Below, in pieces: positions 1 through 9,619 of a stretch of DNA of 60,000 nt. Origin of the DNA: Adiantum capillus-veneris (taxonomy: Eukaryota > Streptophyta > Polypodiopsida > Polypodiales > Pteridaceae); assembly GCA_014529385.2 (NCBI GenBank), contig CM043942.1, forward strand, positions 59,699,184 to 59,759,183, in the 5' to 3' direction. The translations under genes and the position numbers were made by a program. Below the pieces are notes generated by a model. The model made no database searches and was not told where the DNA came from. It was given only the letters and a program-made list of their open reading frames with translations. Each line of letters begins with the position of its first letter. The first letter of the stretch is position 1.

Positions 1-1040
1 CCTTGTCTCTCAAGGAAGGTCAAGAGTGGAGAAAAAATGTACCATCAAAGCTAGTGGACCGTCAACAAGCGTCAAAATTGGCCCTACTCAAGACACTTGG
101 AGCATCAACCTTGTAAGAAATCCACCTTTTCTTACCTCTTAAGAGTTTTTCTTCCTTATTTGTATCCTACATGGATACTCCCATTGTAAATATCCAATTC
201 CATTTGTAAATTAATACTAACTCTACTAACACTAACCCACTATGAAAAGTCCTATCACCTCCATTTCTCTCCTCTCTCTTTCCCCACCAACTTCTTGATA
301 ATTCCAAGCAAAAGAAATTAGATAAATTGCTGAAAATCTAACCCAACCATGGTTAGAGGAGTAACCCTAGCCTTCAAAATTGCTATAAAAGGAGGGTGTA
401 GCTAGCACAAAAGGGGGAGCCATAAGCAAGAGCACTATGCTATAGCTTGAGAAGCCAAGCTCAACCTCTCTAGAAGGAGCTCTTGAGTGGAAGCCCATTG
501 TCTTATGCATGTGCATGTGTTGTAATAGGGGATTAGCAAGGGAACTCTATGCCATTGTAAGAGAGAGAGTGATAATTCAATTGAGAGTAGGAAATCTATC
601 ATTTCTCCTACTAGTGTAAGCCCAACATTTGCTGAATCCAGGAGGGTGGATTTGGACTAAGCTTGGATATTTTGTATCCCTTCCAACGTGAAGTAATGGA
701 CAACAATGATGCGTAAGTGTCTTGGTGTTTTTTGTTAAGTTCTTGATAGCTTGTCTCTGGTGTTGTCATCAATCTAGCCATAAATCCCACATACTGTAAG
801 AGGGCGACAGGGTGGAGAGGACTCCCCTTGCCTTAAGACAGTGATTGGGGTGGTTTTTTTTGTGATGTGTTGTGGTGAAATTTACGCAAGCTATGTGAAC
901 AAATACTAACCTCACTTTGATTTGTCATGACAGATTTGTAAGAAGGTATTAATGTAACAAGCACCCCCTCCTCCTTTCTCTCTCTTTCTTAAATATATAG
1001 TTGTGTATCATTGCCGATACGTTTCAAAGAAGCCCGAGCA

Positions 1041-1108
<68 letters not shown>

Positions 1109-1362
1109 TTTTAGTGTGTGAGAGTGTTCCATTGGTGTTAGGGTTACTGTAAATTCCTTGCTTGTTTGTGGGTTGCTCTAACGATTCTCCTCTTTTGCGT
1201 CCTAGTTCGCTCTTAAACTAGGTGGTGCCCCTTGTGTAGTTGGGATCTGGCTGTGGGTTTGTTGTTTTGGTTTGTGTTGTGCCCCAGCCCCATTGAGCAG
1301 CACGGGAGCCTTGAAGGGTGTCTAGAGGCCACTCTTCGTGTTGCCCGCCCCGGACCGCCTCA
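1..1362 (+). repeat. E1 5' LTR (3' part)
   Basis: Matches 6004-7370 almost base for base and ends in CCTCA just before the primer-binding site. It contains a TATA box at 383-392, a long CT microsatellite at about 1043-1104 and the sequence shared with the 3' LTR up to CCGCCTCA. The first several hundred bases of the LTR lie outside the window. Confidence 0.92.
383..392 (+). promoter_or_regulatory. Putative TATA box of E1 5' LTR
   Basis: CTATAAAAGG lies in an LTR position that fits a promoter. E2 has the same motif, CTATAAAAGG, in its LTR. In the E1 3' LTR the site reads CAATAAAAGG (6386-6395), a change that may weaken it. The start would lie about 30 bases downstream, so everything from about 415 to gag would be transcribed leader. 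Confidence 0.6.
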
Positions 1363-1365
1363 AAT

Positions 1366-1383
1366 TGGTGCCCCCACTGAGGA
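1366..1383 (+). other. Primer-binding site of E1
   Basis: TGGTGCCCCCACTGAGGA begins three bases after the LTR end. The TGG start matches the CCA end of a tRNA. E3 uses nearly the same site (TGGTGCCCCCACGGAGGA), so the two share a primer tRNA, which I cannot name with confidence. Confidence 0.75.
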
Positions 1384-1438
1384 CAGGCTTGTGTATGTTC
1401 TGTGAAGTCTCAACCTTTAGCATAATCAAGTAGCTTGC

Positions 1439-1651
1439 ATGAATCACGAGAATTTGTATGATCCCTTCATTCCCATTGCAAGGCAAAAGGTACACATAAT
1501 TGTTAGTACTAAGTTGCAATTTCAGCGAGTAATTCATAGAATTTTAGGTCCTCTTAGGTTGGTAGAGATAAACGCATCAGTAAATCCTTTTATTTTGCCT
1601 CTCATTAGGTACGACCTTAGTTTGGACGTCTATATTTTTGTTTTGTTTTAG
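1439..1651 (+). CDS. Leader micro-ORF A of E1 (70 aa, unknown family)
   Basis: A 70-aa frame in the leader between primer-binding site and gag. I do not recognise the protein. It aligns without gaps to the frame at 12395-12607 in E2 with 47 of 70 residues identical. Of those 47 residues, 33 use different synonymous codons, which is the mark of selection on protein sequence. Its last 50 residues also resemble the next frame, micro-ORF B (23 of 50 identical), with the shared pattern S-x-K-x-x-F-Q, then PxILPLIxYxxSxDVxI. It has no signal peptide, clear membrane helix or zinc motif, and the alternating hydrophobic pattern suggests beta strands. Many upstream AUGs lie in the leader, so translation would need splicing, reinitiation or internal entry. 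Function unknown. Confidence 0.65.
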   Translation: MNHENLYDPFIPIARQKVHIIVSTKLQFQRVIHRILGPLRLVEINASVNPFILPLIRYDLSLDVYIFVLF

Positions 1652-1672
1652 GAATTAGGTCATGCATAGACC

Positions 1673-1891
1673 ATGGATAATGGCCCAAGAATACAGGTTT
1701 TTCCTTTTCATTTCACTCCACACATTAGAGTAAACATTGCAATTAGTAGAAAAATCCATTTTCAACAACGTATGGTGTTCATGTTTTGTGCCCAAAGAGT
1801 AGGAGAAATTCTCGCATCACCAAACCCTGTCATCCTACCTCTTATTGATTATCATAGGTCGTTTGATGTGAATATCTTTATTTTGTTGTAG
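1673..1891 (+). CDS. Leader micro-ORF B of E1 (72 aa, paralogue of A)
   Basis: Starts 21 bases after the stop of micro-ORF A and ends 85 bases before gag. It matches the E2 frame at 12180-12398 in 42 of 72 positions, with 22 of the 42 conserved residues encoded by different synonymous codons. The most conserved core is ISRKIHFQQR and the C-terminal ILPLIDY / SFDV motifs. Similarity to micro-ORF A over the C-terminal half indicates an old tandem duplication. In E1 the order is A then B, while in E2 it is B then A. No known domain is recognised. The products might work as a pair, but nothing in the sequence proves it. Confidence 0.65.
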   Translation: MDNGPRIQVFPFHFTPHIRVNIAISRKIHFQQRMVFMFCAQRVGEILASPNPVILPLIDYHRSFDVNIFILL

Positions 1892-1976
1892 AATAGATTG
1901 CAAGCTAGAAAACATTATTGTGTAAATCTTTTTAAGAAAGAAAAACAAAAATGGGTGTCACTTTGAAATCAATTCA

Positions 1977-4634
1977 ATGGAAAGCCAACGCCAAATGTCT
2001 GGGTATCCTCTTTTCTTTGGAGAGCCTGGAGAGGATGCACAATTATTTCTAGCGAATTTCAAGATGTCTTGCCGTATCAAGAGGATAGAAACTGATCAAG
2101 AACGTGTAGAAATGTTTGAGGTGGTCCTTAGGAAAGATGCTAGCACTTGGTTTGACTCTTTGCCTGAGGAAGTTAAAGGGAATTACACAGAAGTTTTGAA
2201 TCATTTCAAGAAATACTTCTTTGATCCCCAAAACACTCAAAAATTATGGCAAGACATTGTTTCTCATAAGCAAAAAGACTTAGATGACTACTACTTGTAC
2301 AAGCAAGAGTTTCTATGTCTTTGGGCTCTATGGATACGAAATGTTGCTAACCCTGGTGATGGTGCAGAATTTCTAAAGAAGGAGAGGTTCATAGCCGGAC
2401 TCTTTCCTGACCTTAAGGTAAAAGTTGAGGCGGGTGCACCTGCTACCTTTGATGCAGCTGAAACTAGGGCTGCTGAGAAATATAGGAAACTCAAGTGCTT
2501 AAGGGGAGAGGTTCCAATAGAAGGTCTTAGACCCAAAGGTAAGTCACAAGCATCAACATCGAGGGAGCTTCCTGAGGTAGCGGCGGAAGTAATTGAGAAG
2601 TTAAACGAATCTTTAAGCAGCCTGTCAATTCACCTTGCACAAGCTGTAGGTCCAAAGGGACAAGCAAAGAAGTCTGAAGAGCGAGATCCACGACCTAGGA
2701 GAGTCTTGCAATGTTGGAATTGCGGAGAGTTTGGACATGGGATGTATAATTGTCCTTGGCCCCGTGGGGAGCCAGGGAGACCTAACTTGAATTACCCAGT
2801 GATGAATGCAGGTGAAGGAACTGGTCAACAACCAAGGCTTCTACAAAGACCAAATGGACCAAGACCACCTCCACAAGGGGTAGAAGGAGTTCCACCTTTG
2901 CCAGATCCAAATGTGCATGTGGTAGAGGTGACAAACTCAAATGAGGTTGACATGGAAGCAAATGGCATTAAGCGTGGCCGAGGAAAAGGTAAAGAGAAAG
3001 AGGGTGTCCCATCACAGAGTGACCATGGACAAGGCAAGAAGGCAAAGGAGACCAAGGAAGCTAAGAGGACTCGACGTCGTATCAATCTCCAAGACTTCCC
3101 TCTTGGACATGGTATGGCTCCATACAACCTGTTGGAAGACATGCGAGGTAAGGGTCCGGATATCTCATGGCCTCAGTTTCTTGCATTATGCCCACAAGTT
3201 AGGAGGGATTTAACAAGGGTAGTTAGCACTAGGAAAAAGGTAAAAGAGAGTGTGCCTGTTGTAAAAATTGCACAAGCTGAAATGAATGAGGACATTACAC
3301 CGGTGCTAGACTGTTACATCAAAGGAAGATTGGTTAGGAAAGGTCTAGTGGATGGGGGTGCACAAATTTGCATCATGACAGAGGGACTCATGCAAAGACT
3401 AGGCATGCACATCCATGAGACACCTGAAATCAAAGTTAAGATGGCAAACAATAGCAAGGCTAGGTGTGTAGGAATTTGTAAAAATGTCTTTGTAGAGGCC
3501 TTTGGCATTAAGAAAGCGGTGGATTTTTATGTTATGTGGACCAAGGGAAGTGGTTATCCATTTATCCTAGGAAGACCATGGCTAATGAAAATGCGAGCTT
3601 TGCAGGATTGGGAGAGTGGGAAATTAATTTGCAGGAATGACAATCATAAGAAGGTTGTCTTTGACATGAAGGAGCAACGCCAAGAGGAGCTCCATGAAGA
3701 ATCATCTCAAAGTGAGACGGAAGAGGGTTGGACCGATAGCACTTCAGAAGAAGAAAGTAGCGGCAGCATTACTGAAGAGGAGTCTTCCATTGAAGTCATG
3801 GGGGTAAGGTTTAAGCCAAACAACCAGGAGACCTCTTCTCGAGGTTTGGAAGAGGTAGGTTCCCAAGAAAACCAAAAGGTGGAAGATGAAGGGATGCTGG
3901 AAGGTATGCTATCAACAACACTAACAAAGGATGAAAGAGAGGAGTTCAAATGTGTGCTAAGGAAGTTTCCTAGGCTTTTTGCTAAAGACTACACCGACGT
4001 GCGTGGGGTAGATTTTGTTCAACACAAGATTGAGTTAAAGCCTGAGGCCACACCTAAGGCTCAAAAGCTACGAAGGCTAGGAGTCATTAAGGAGCAGGCT
4101 CTACTCAAGGAGGTAAGAAAGCTTCTAGCAGCAGGTTTCATTTATCCAGTGGAGAATTCAGAGTGGGTCTCTCCTGTTGTTGTCACTCCTAAGAAAAATG
4201 GCAAGTGGAGGGTGTGTGTGGATTACCGTCCCCTCAATGAGGCAACAAAAAGAGATCACTTTCCCCTCCCATTCCAGGATGAGATACTAAATGAGGTAGC
4301 TGGTCAGGAGAAGTACACTGTGTGCGATGGTTACTCAGGTTACTTTCAAATAGGGATTGCATTGGAGGATCAATTGAAAACAACCTTTATCACTCCTTGG
4401 GGTTGTTATGCTTTTAGAGTCATGCCATTTGGTCTGACAAATGCTCCTGCAACATTCCAATGTTTCATGAACATGGTGTTTCAAGCATTCTTTGGAAAGT
4501 CAATTAGGGTGTTCATTGATGATTTCTGCATTTATAGCTCAAAATCATTGCATCTACAAAAGGGTAGAAGAAGGTTTAAAGAAGCTCTACGACATGGGAG
4601 GTCAACTCAACCCCGACAAGTGCCACATAGGTGA
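1977..4634 (+). CDS. E1 Gag-protease-reverse transcriptase (broken polyprotein)
   Basis: An 885-aa frame starting at the ATG after the leader. Residues 1-200 are a retrotransposon capsid-type Gag. A CCHC zinc knuckle (CWNCGEFGHGMYNC) is at about 246-259. The retropepsin active site reads LVDGGAQI near 457-464. Reverse transcriptase begins near 720 with WVSPVVV and has VCVDYRPLN, the ITPWGCYAFRVMPFGL block and the catalytic FIDD near 846-849. After about residue 862 the frame is wrong: the RT thumb continues in another frame, so a one-base indel lies in the A/G run at about 4557-4563. The last 24 residues of this frame are therefore not real. Gag and pol share one frame, as in many plant Ty3/gypsy elements. 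Confidence 0.88.
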   Translation: MESQRQMSGYPLFFGEPGEDAQLFLANFKMSCRIKRIETDQERVEMFEVVLRKDASTWFDSLPEEVKGNYTEVLNHFKKYFFDPQNTQKLWQDIVSHKQKDLDDYYLYKQEFLCLWALWIRNVANPGDGAEFLKKERFIAGLFPDLKVKVEAGAPATFDAAETRAAEKYRKLKCLRGEVPIEGLRPKGKSQASTSRELPEVAAEVIEKLNESLSSLSIHLAQAVGPKGQAKKSEERDPRPRRVLQCWNCGEFGHGMYNCPWPRGEPGRPNLNYPVMNAGEGTGQQPRLLQRPNGPRPPPQGVEGVPPLPDPNVHVVEVTNSNEVDMEANGIKRGRGKGKEKEGVPSQSDHGQGKKAKETKEAKRTRRRINLQDFPLGHGMAPYNLLEDMRGKGPDISWPQFLALCPQVRRDLTRVVSTRKKVKESVPVVKIAQAEMNEDITPVLDCYIKGRLVRKGLVDGGAQICIMTEGLMQRLGMHIHETPEIKVKMANNSKARCVGICKNVFVEAFGIKKAVDFYVMWTKGSGYPFILGRPWLMKMRALQDWESGKLICRNDNHKKVVFDMKEQRQEELHEESSQSETEEGWTDSTSEEESSGSITEEESSIEVMGVRFKPNNQETSSRGLEEVGSQENQKVEDEGMLEGMLSTTLTKDEREEFKCVLRKFPRLFAKDYTDVRGVDFVQHKIELKPEATPKAQKLRRLGVIKEQALLKEVRKLLAAGFIYPVENSEWVSPVVVTPKKNGKWRVCVDYRPLNEATKRDHFPLPFQDEILNEVAGQEKYTVCDGYSGYFQIGIALEDQLKTTFITPWGCYAFRVMPFGLTNAPATFQCFMNMVFQAFFGKSIRVFIDDFCIYSSKSLHLQKGRRRFKEALRHGRSTQPRQVPHR

Positions 4635-5550
4635 GGATGAAGTGATCTTGCTCGGTCACAAGGTATCCTATGAAGGCATTGAGGTGGATCCTTCAAAGGC
4701 AAAGGCTCTTATTGAGCTCCCATCACCGAAGAGTCTTAAGGAGGTCATCTCTTTCATTCAGAAGGTGAAGTATATGTCACGCTTCATTCACTTAGCTTCG
4801 GAGTTGCTTCATCCTTTGCAAAAGTTGACACAACAAGTAGAATTTGCATGGTCTGATGATCTTGAAGAGTATTTTTGTAACATTAAAGTCATTTTGTCAG
4901 AGCTACCAACACTCATGCCTCCTTGTTGGGAGTACACATTCTTTGTTAGCTCTAGTGTTGGAAGGGAAACAATTGGTGCTGTGTTGCTACAACAAGATCC
5001 CCACAGTACAAGGATGCGACCCATCTACTTTGCTAGTAGGGTCATGAATGCTTTGGAGAGAGACTACACAGAAGCAGAACTCATGATGCTTTTTCTCATG
5101 TTTGCGGTGAGAAAGTTTAGATCCTACCTGCTACCAAAACCTTTTGTAATTCTCACTGCAGAGAATTTGTTCCCTTGGGTGTCATCTCAAATGAATCTTA
5201 GTACTAGGATCTCAAAGTGGATTATGGAGTTGCAAGAGTTTCAATACTCTTTCAAGGTAGAAGATAGTGTGCGTGCACAATTGGCAGGGATTCTCACTTA
5301 TAGGGTGCATGAAAAGGAGATTAAGGTGCCTGAAGTAAAGACCCTACCATTACCACCATCAAAAAGTATTCTTAATGCTTTTACCTTGTTCTTTGATGGA
5401 GCTTTTCATCGAGCCACAGGAAAAGCAGTGGGAGGGCTAGTGTTGCTCAACCCAAGTGGAGAGGTGGTCATGAAAGTATTCAAAAGAATCATCCAAAGAA
5501 GGACCCCACAAGGACCTTGTGCAGTGGAAAAAAACGGTCTGTTTTGCTGA
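4563..5550 (+). pseudogene. E1 pol continuation: RT thumb, RNase H, truncated second RNase H
   Basis: Continues the polyprotein after the frameshift near 4560. It holds the RT connection (GGQLNPDKCHI, LLGHKVSYEGIEVDP, VKYMSRFI), then the gypsy RNase H (FVSSSVGRETIGAVLLQ, RPIYFASR, ERDYTEAELMML). From about 5375 it starts an archaeal-type RNase H (LFFDGAFHRATGKAVGG) like the complete one in E3. The similarity ends around 5490, halfway through that domain, and a stop follows at 5550. No integrase zinc finger or catalytic core is present, so the element cannot integrate by itself. A deletion joining mid-RNase H to the LTR edge is the simplest reading. Confidence 0.85.
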
Positions 5551-7050
5551 ATTTTTAAAGTTTACTTGCTCTCCAAATTTGAAAAGGTGATACAAATAAA
5601 AGTTGTAGCTCGTGGGCTGAACTTTTGCCTCAAATTTTTTCATATTTTTTTGAGATACGAGTTGTGAGATATGATTTTATTAGTGGACCCCAGTTTTCCC
5701 ATGTTATGCAGACACACTCTCTCTTCCACTTTATCATTTTCCTCTTTCACACACACTTCTCCACTCATCATCCCCACCTCTCTCACCCCTCCTCTCTGCA
5801 CCCTACTCACCTTCTCCTTAACCTTGAAGAATAAGAGAAACCATGGTGAACTCATACCTCCCACACACAATTCCATTCCAAAATTGACCACCTAGTCTCA
5901 TTTTTCCTCCTCCAAATTACCCATATCTTTCAAAAAAACCACAAAATTCAGCCTCTTCTCTTAAAACACAACATCATGGTGGTTGATTACTCAGCTTCAA
6001 TTACCTTTTCTCTCAAGGGAGGTCAAGAGTGGAGAAAAAATGTACCGTCAAAGCTAGTGGACCGTCAACAAGCGTCAAAATTGGACCTACTCAAGACACT
6101 TGGAGCATCAACCTTGTAAGAAATCCACCTTTTCTTACCTCTTAAGAGTTTTTCTTCCTTATTTGTATCCTACATGGATACTCCCATTGTAAATATCCAA
6201 TTCCATTTGTAAATTAATACTAACTCTACTAACACTAACCCACTATGAAAAGTCCTATCACCTCCATTTCTCTCCTCTCTCTTTCCCCACCAACTTCTTG
6301 ATAATTCCAAGCAAAAGAAATTAGATAAATTGCTGAAAATCTAACCCAACCATGGTTAGAGGAGTAACCCTAGCCTTCAAAATTGCAATAAAAGGAGGGT
6401 GTAGCTAGCACAAAAGGGGGAGCCATAAGCAAGAGCACTATGCTATAGCTTGAGAAGCCAAGCTCAACCTCTCTAGAAGGAGCTCTTGAGTGGAAGCTCA
6501 TTGTCTTATGCATGTGCATGTGTTGTAATAGGGGATTAGCAAGGGAACTCTATGCCATTGTAAGAGAGAGAGTGATAATTCAATTGAGAGTAGGAAATCT
6601 ATCATTTCTCCTACTAGTGTAAGCCCAACATTTGGTGAATCAAGGAGGGTGGATTTGGACTAAGCTTGGATATTTTGTCTCCCTTACAACGTGAAGTAAT
6701 GGACAACAATGATGCATAAGTGTCTTGGTGTTTTTTGTTAAGTTCTTGATAGCTTGTCTCTGGTGTTGTCATCAATCTAGCCATAAATCCCACATACTGT
6801 AAGAGGGCGACAAGGTGGAGAGGACTCCCCTGGCCTTAAGAAAGTGATTGGGGTGGGTTTTTTTGTGATGTGTTGTGGTGAAATTTACGCAAGCTATGTG
6901 AACAAATACTAACCTCACTTTGATTTGTCATGACAGATTTGTAAGAAGGTATTAATGCAACAAGCACCCCCTCCTCCTTTCTCTCTCTTTCTTAAATATA
7001 TAGTTGTGTTTGCTTGATCATTGCCGATACGTTTCAAAGCAGCCCGAGCA

Positions 7051-7116
<66 letters not shown>

Positions 7117-7370
7117 TTTTAGTGTGTGAGAGTGTTCCATTGGTGTTAGGGTTACTGTAAATTCCTTGCTTGTTTGTGGGTTGCTCTAACGATTCTCCTC
7201 TTTTGCGTCCTAGTTCACTCTTAAACTAGGTGGTGCCCCTTGTGTAGTTGGGATTTGGCTGTGGGTTTGTTGTTTTGGTTTGTGTTGTGCCCCAGCCCCA
7301 TTGAGTAGCACGGGAGCCTTGAAGGGTGTCTAGAGGCCACTCTTCTTGTTGCCCGCCCCGGACCGCCTCA
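5540..7370 (+). repeat. E1 3' LTR (left boundary approximate)
   Basis: From about 6004 it matches the 5' LTR, and the upstream part cannot be compared because the 5' copy is cut. The start lies between about 5490 and 5580, with a TG at 5540 as the best guess. The right end is firm at CCTCA, 7370. The block at about 5592-5712 (TGGACCCCAG, ATGCAG) is related to the U3 of E2 at 11428-11550, showing that the two families are kin. A CT microsatellite occupies about 7052-7113. Confidence 0.82.
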
Positions 7371-7972
7371 CTACTAGGATACACCAAGTTGTCAGTTTTT
7401 CCCCGATGGAATTGGGTGGAATCCACCATAATGAGCCCATTTTCATGTCTTTTGACCTCCCCCGCAAACCATCGACACTCAAAGAGGAATTTGTGAAAAG
7501 ATCTGAAATGCACTTTGATTATTCTCTCTATAGTACCACAATATCTGACCTCATCTGTTGTTGTGTCAAAGTTTCCCATCACGCCACAATCATTAGTGGT
7601 CCGACGCTCATCTATCTTTCGGGTGCAAAAATGTCAGCCTTCGGACCAAATGGTTTTGAAAATGAGACCCTACAATCACAATGCATAAGAGGTTACATCG
7701 CATTTCATTATGTAATTTGCATACATGCATACATAACATAAACACACTCACCTTGCGCAAGCATCCTCGCGCATACTCCCATTGTTTAGGGATTATTTGT
7801 TCTCCTTCTGCTTTGGCATTGGTCATGGCATTATGGATCCACTCTAGTTGAATCAAGTCGGGATATTTTGCAAGCTCTTTAGGAAAAGGAGGTGCACGTC
7901 TACCTCCATGGGACCTCTTCCATGCATCTCTATCCCTTTCTCTAGCTGCGCGGGCTAGGAAATGTCCATGAT
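7371..7972 (-). pseudogene. CACTA family B TnpD transposase, C-terminal remnant (DUF4218 end and DUF4216)
   Basis: Read on the minus strand, 7972-7750 encodes HHGHFLARAARERD, then GGRRAPPFPKEL and QWEYARGCLRKV. This matches the RRGRRPPMHYP and EEWEYSRGCATKV parts of the CACTA-A TnpD found later in the window. A good donor (AAG|GTGAGT) follows, an acceptor ending TTGTAG lies near 7672, and the next exon has EVRYCGTIERIIKV, FECRWF and IMVDSTQFHRG, the DUF4216 pattern. The exon is cut at 7370/7371 by the E1 LTR. There are stops and frame changes, so it is a dead remnant of a different, diverged CACTA family. Confidence 0.75.
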
Positions 7973-8500
7973 GTGGAGTGGGAGACCGCTATGGGTGAGA
8001 AAGAGGACGAAAGGGCAATGGGTGCGAGGATGTATACGCGTCAAGTTGAGGCCAGATCCCATCAGACTCCTACGCATTATGGTTCGGGAGGAAAAAGGGC
8101 TTGGAAAGACAAATATGTAAGTAAAAGTATTAGTTTTATTGTAAAAAATATAATGTTTTTCATTTAATTAATTGGTTGCTATTTTTTGCCAGTATAACAT
8201 TACCATGAGTCGCCCGACCAGAGATGTGCAGAGATATAGAGAGAACCATACCGAGTATCAACCTTGGTGTTGGTTGTTTGAAAATCAAATGATCTCTCGA
8301 GAGGAGTTCAAAAATGCGTGCAGAATTTTGTAACATGTAAGTTTAATCTTATCTAAATAATCAAATTGTTGATTTTATATCAAATATTAAATAACAAAGT
8401 GTTAATTGTTTCTTTTTTATGGTTTTGCAGAGTCAAGGAGTTCCACGTGAAATGCCGCCAACTCCTCCATGAGCATCCTCTATTCTGTATACGCGGGCCC
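7973..8500 (+). pseudogene. Possible TnpA-like C-terminal exons of a CACTA element
   Basis: On the plus strand a frame runs to GSGGKRAWKDK and ends at a donor (GTAAGT, 8116). An intron closes at TTTTGCCAG (about 8192), then an exon encodes TMSRPTRDVQRYREN and a second intron runs from about 8337 to TTTTGCAG near 8430. This resembles the end of CACTA-A TnpA, which has a GSGG motif, an intron, a short RDPTPYEREY exon, an intron and a short last exon. The similarity is weak and the strand is opposite to the transposase remnant next to it, so a rearrangement at about 7966-7973 must be assumed. Tentative. Confidence 0.4.
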
Positions 8501-8719
8501 CGTTTTCCCTATCCCACATGACCATACTCTATTTTGTACATGCGGGCTTTTTTTGCCCTTTATGTAAATGCAATACCTATCATTTTTGGCTCAATACCTC
8601 CCCCAATTGTAATTCCACTTATGTAAATGAAATTATCAATCTTTTTTTGGCTCAATGTATTGTCCAATTGTGATATTTTGTTGTAATTAATAATAATTTT
8701 GTAAAATAACTAAAATAAA

Positions 8720-9029
8720 TAAAAAATAGATGACCTTTTGGATGGTCCTGCAAAGGACAATCCAAACGGTCATCTGTTTTTTTATAATAAATCCTGCCAC
8801 AGTAATGCTCGTGATAATTCAGTCGTGGTAACGTTTGCGGGTATCTGTGCAGCAAAAGGCGCGGTAATGTTCGCAGAAATATTGCCGCAACCATTACCGC
8901 GGAAGTTACCGCTAGACCATTACCGCAAACTTTGCCACAGTATTTTCTGCGTACGGGAATTTTTATATTTCAAGTTTGTTTGTTTTTTTGCGGTAATGTG
9001 AGCGATAATACCGCGCATATGTTATAGTG
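8720..9029 (+). repeat. 3' subterminal repeats and terminus of CACTA family B
   Basis: The stretch has many copies of ATTACCGC or its complement GCGGTAAT in both orientations, and ends with TGTTATAGTG at 9029, the reverse of a CACTATAACA terminus. Dense short subterminal motifs and a CACTA end are typical of En/Spm elements. The same ATTACCG motif recurs at 29885-29930. The other end of this element is not in place, so the target duplication cannot be checked. Confidence 0.7.
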
Positions 9030-9044
9030 CTTGAGTTGTTTTGT

Positions 9045-9405
9045 TTCGTGCACTCCATAGACTATGAAAGTTAAAGGCTCGACCCTATTGAGCAAGCTCT
9101 AGGCATATATGAAAAAGAACTCCTCGCAGTTCTACATGCCTTCGACTTGTGGAAGCACTATTTATTGGGGACTCCTTTCATTCTGCGGATGGATCACCAA
9201 AGCCTTAAGTACTTCATGACTCAGACAAGCTCTCCGACGATAAACAAATGAGGTGGGAAAATTTCCTTTTGCAATTTCATTTTCATATTGCTCACATTGC
9301 TGGCAAGCATAATCAAGTAGCCGATGCACTCCCAAGACAATCGAGAGTGAATGCGGTTTTCATAGCAACCTCGCTCCGGAGAACGGCCAATTGTATGCAC
9401 CATGC
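9045..9405 (+). pseudogene. Ty3/gypsy RNase H fragment
   Basis: Plus-strand translation reads DPIEQALGIYEKELLAVLHA, then WKHYLLGTPFILRMDHQSLKY and, after a frame change near 9237, HIAGKHNQVADALPR. This is the gypsy RNase H from the YEKELLA helix to the end (cf. VADALSR). Nothing else of that retroelement is attached. It is a scrap beside the CACTA-B terminus. About 9406-9619 shows nothing recognisable. Confidence 0.75.
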
Positions 9406-9619
9406 TGGATGAGACCAAGCAAAAAATTATCCTTGATAATAGTTTAATCTATTTGAGGGACAGAAAATGTTTTTGTATGTGAATATCACACTATTAATAG
9501 GCAGCAAAATATGTGTCACAAGGCATATGAAAAAAAGAATAATTAAGAAAAACAAGCAGATCTCTCATGAAAAAAATGTGCACAAGGAGGAGGCAAGTCC
9601 CTCGATCAAATAGGGACGT

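Larger units (their letters stand above)
1..7370 (+). mobile_element. E1: Ty3/gypsy LTR retrotransposon without integrase (left end outside window)
   Basis: The left 1362 bases repeat at about 6004-7370, so these are the two LTRs, with the first cut by the window start. Between them lie a primer-binding site, two small leader frames, gag, a DGGA-type protease, reverse transcriptase, RNase H and the start of an archaeal-type second RNase H. The dual RNase H points to the Tat-like side of Ty3/gypsy. Integrase is absent: the second RNase H stops mid-domain at 5550 and LTR sequence follows. A frameshift near 4560 also breaks pol. By eye the LTR copies differ at roughly 20 sites plus a 7-bp indel, which suggests a fairly young insertion. 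Its right end abuts a CACTA transposase exon that continues from 7371, so E1 inserted into that older element. Confidence 0.9.

Noticed and set aside
1043-1104. Frames over CT microsatellites in LTRs and at 29576-29780
   Set aside because: Simple repeats only.
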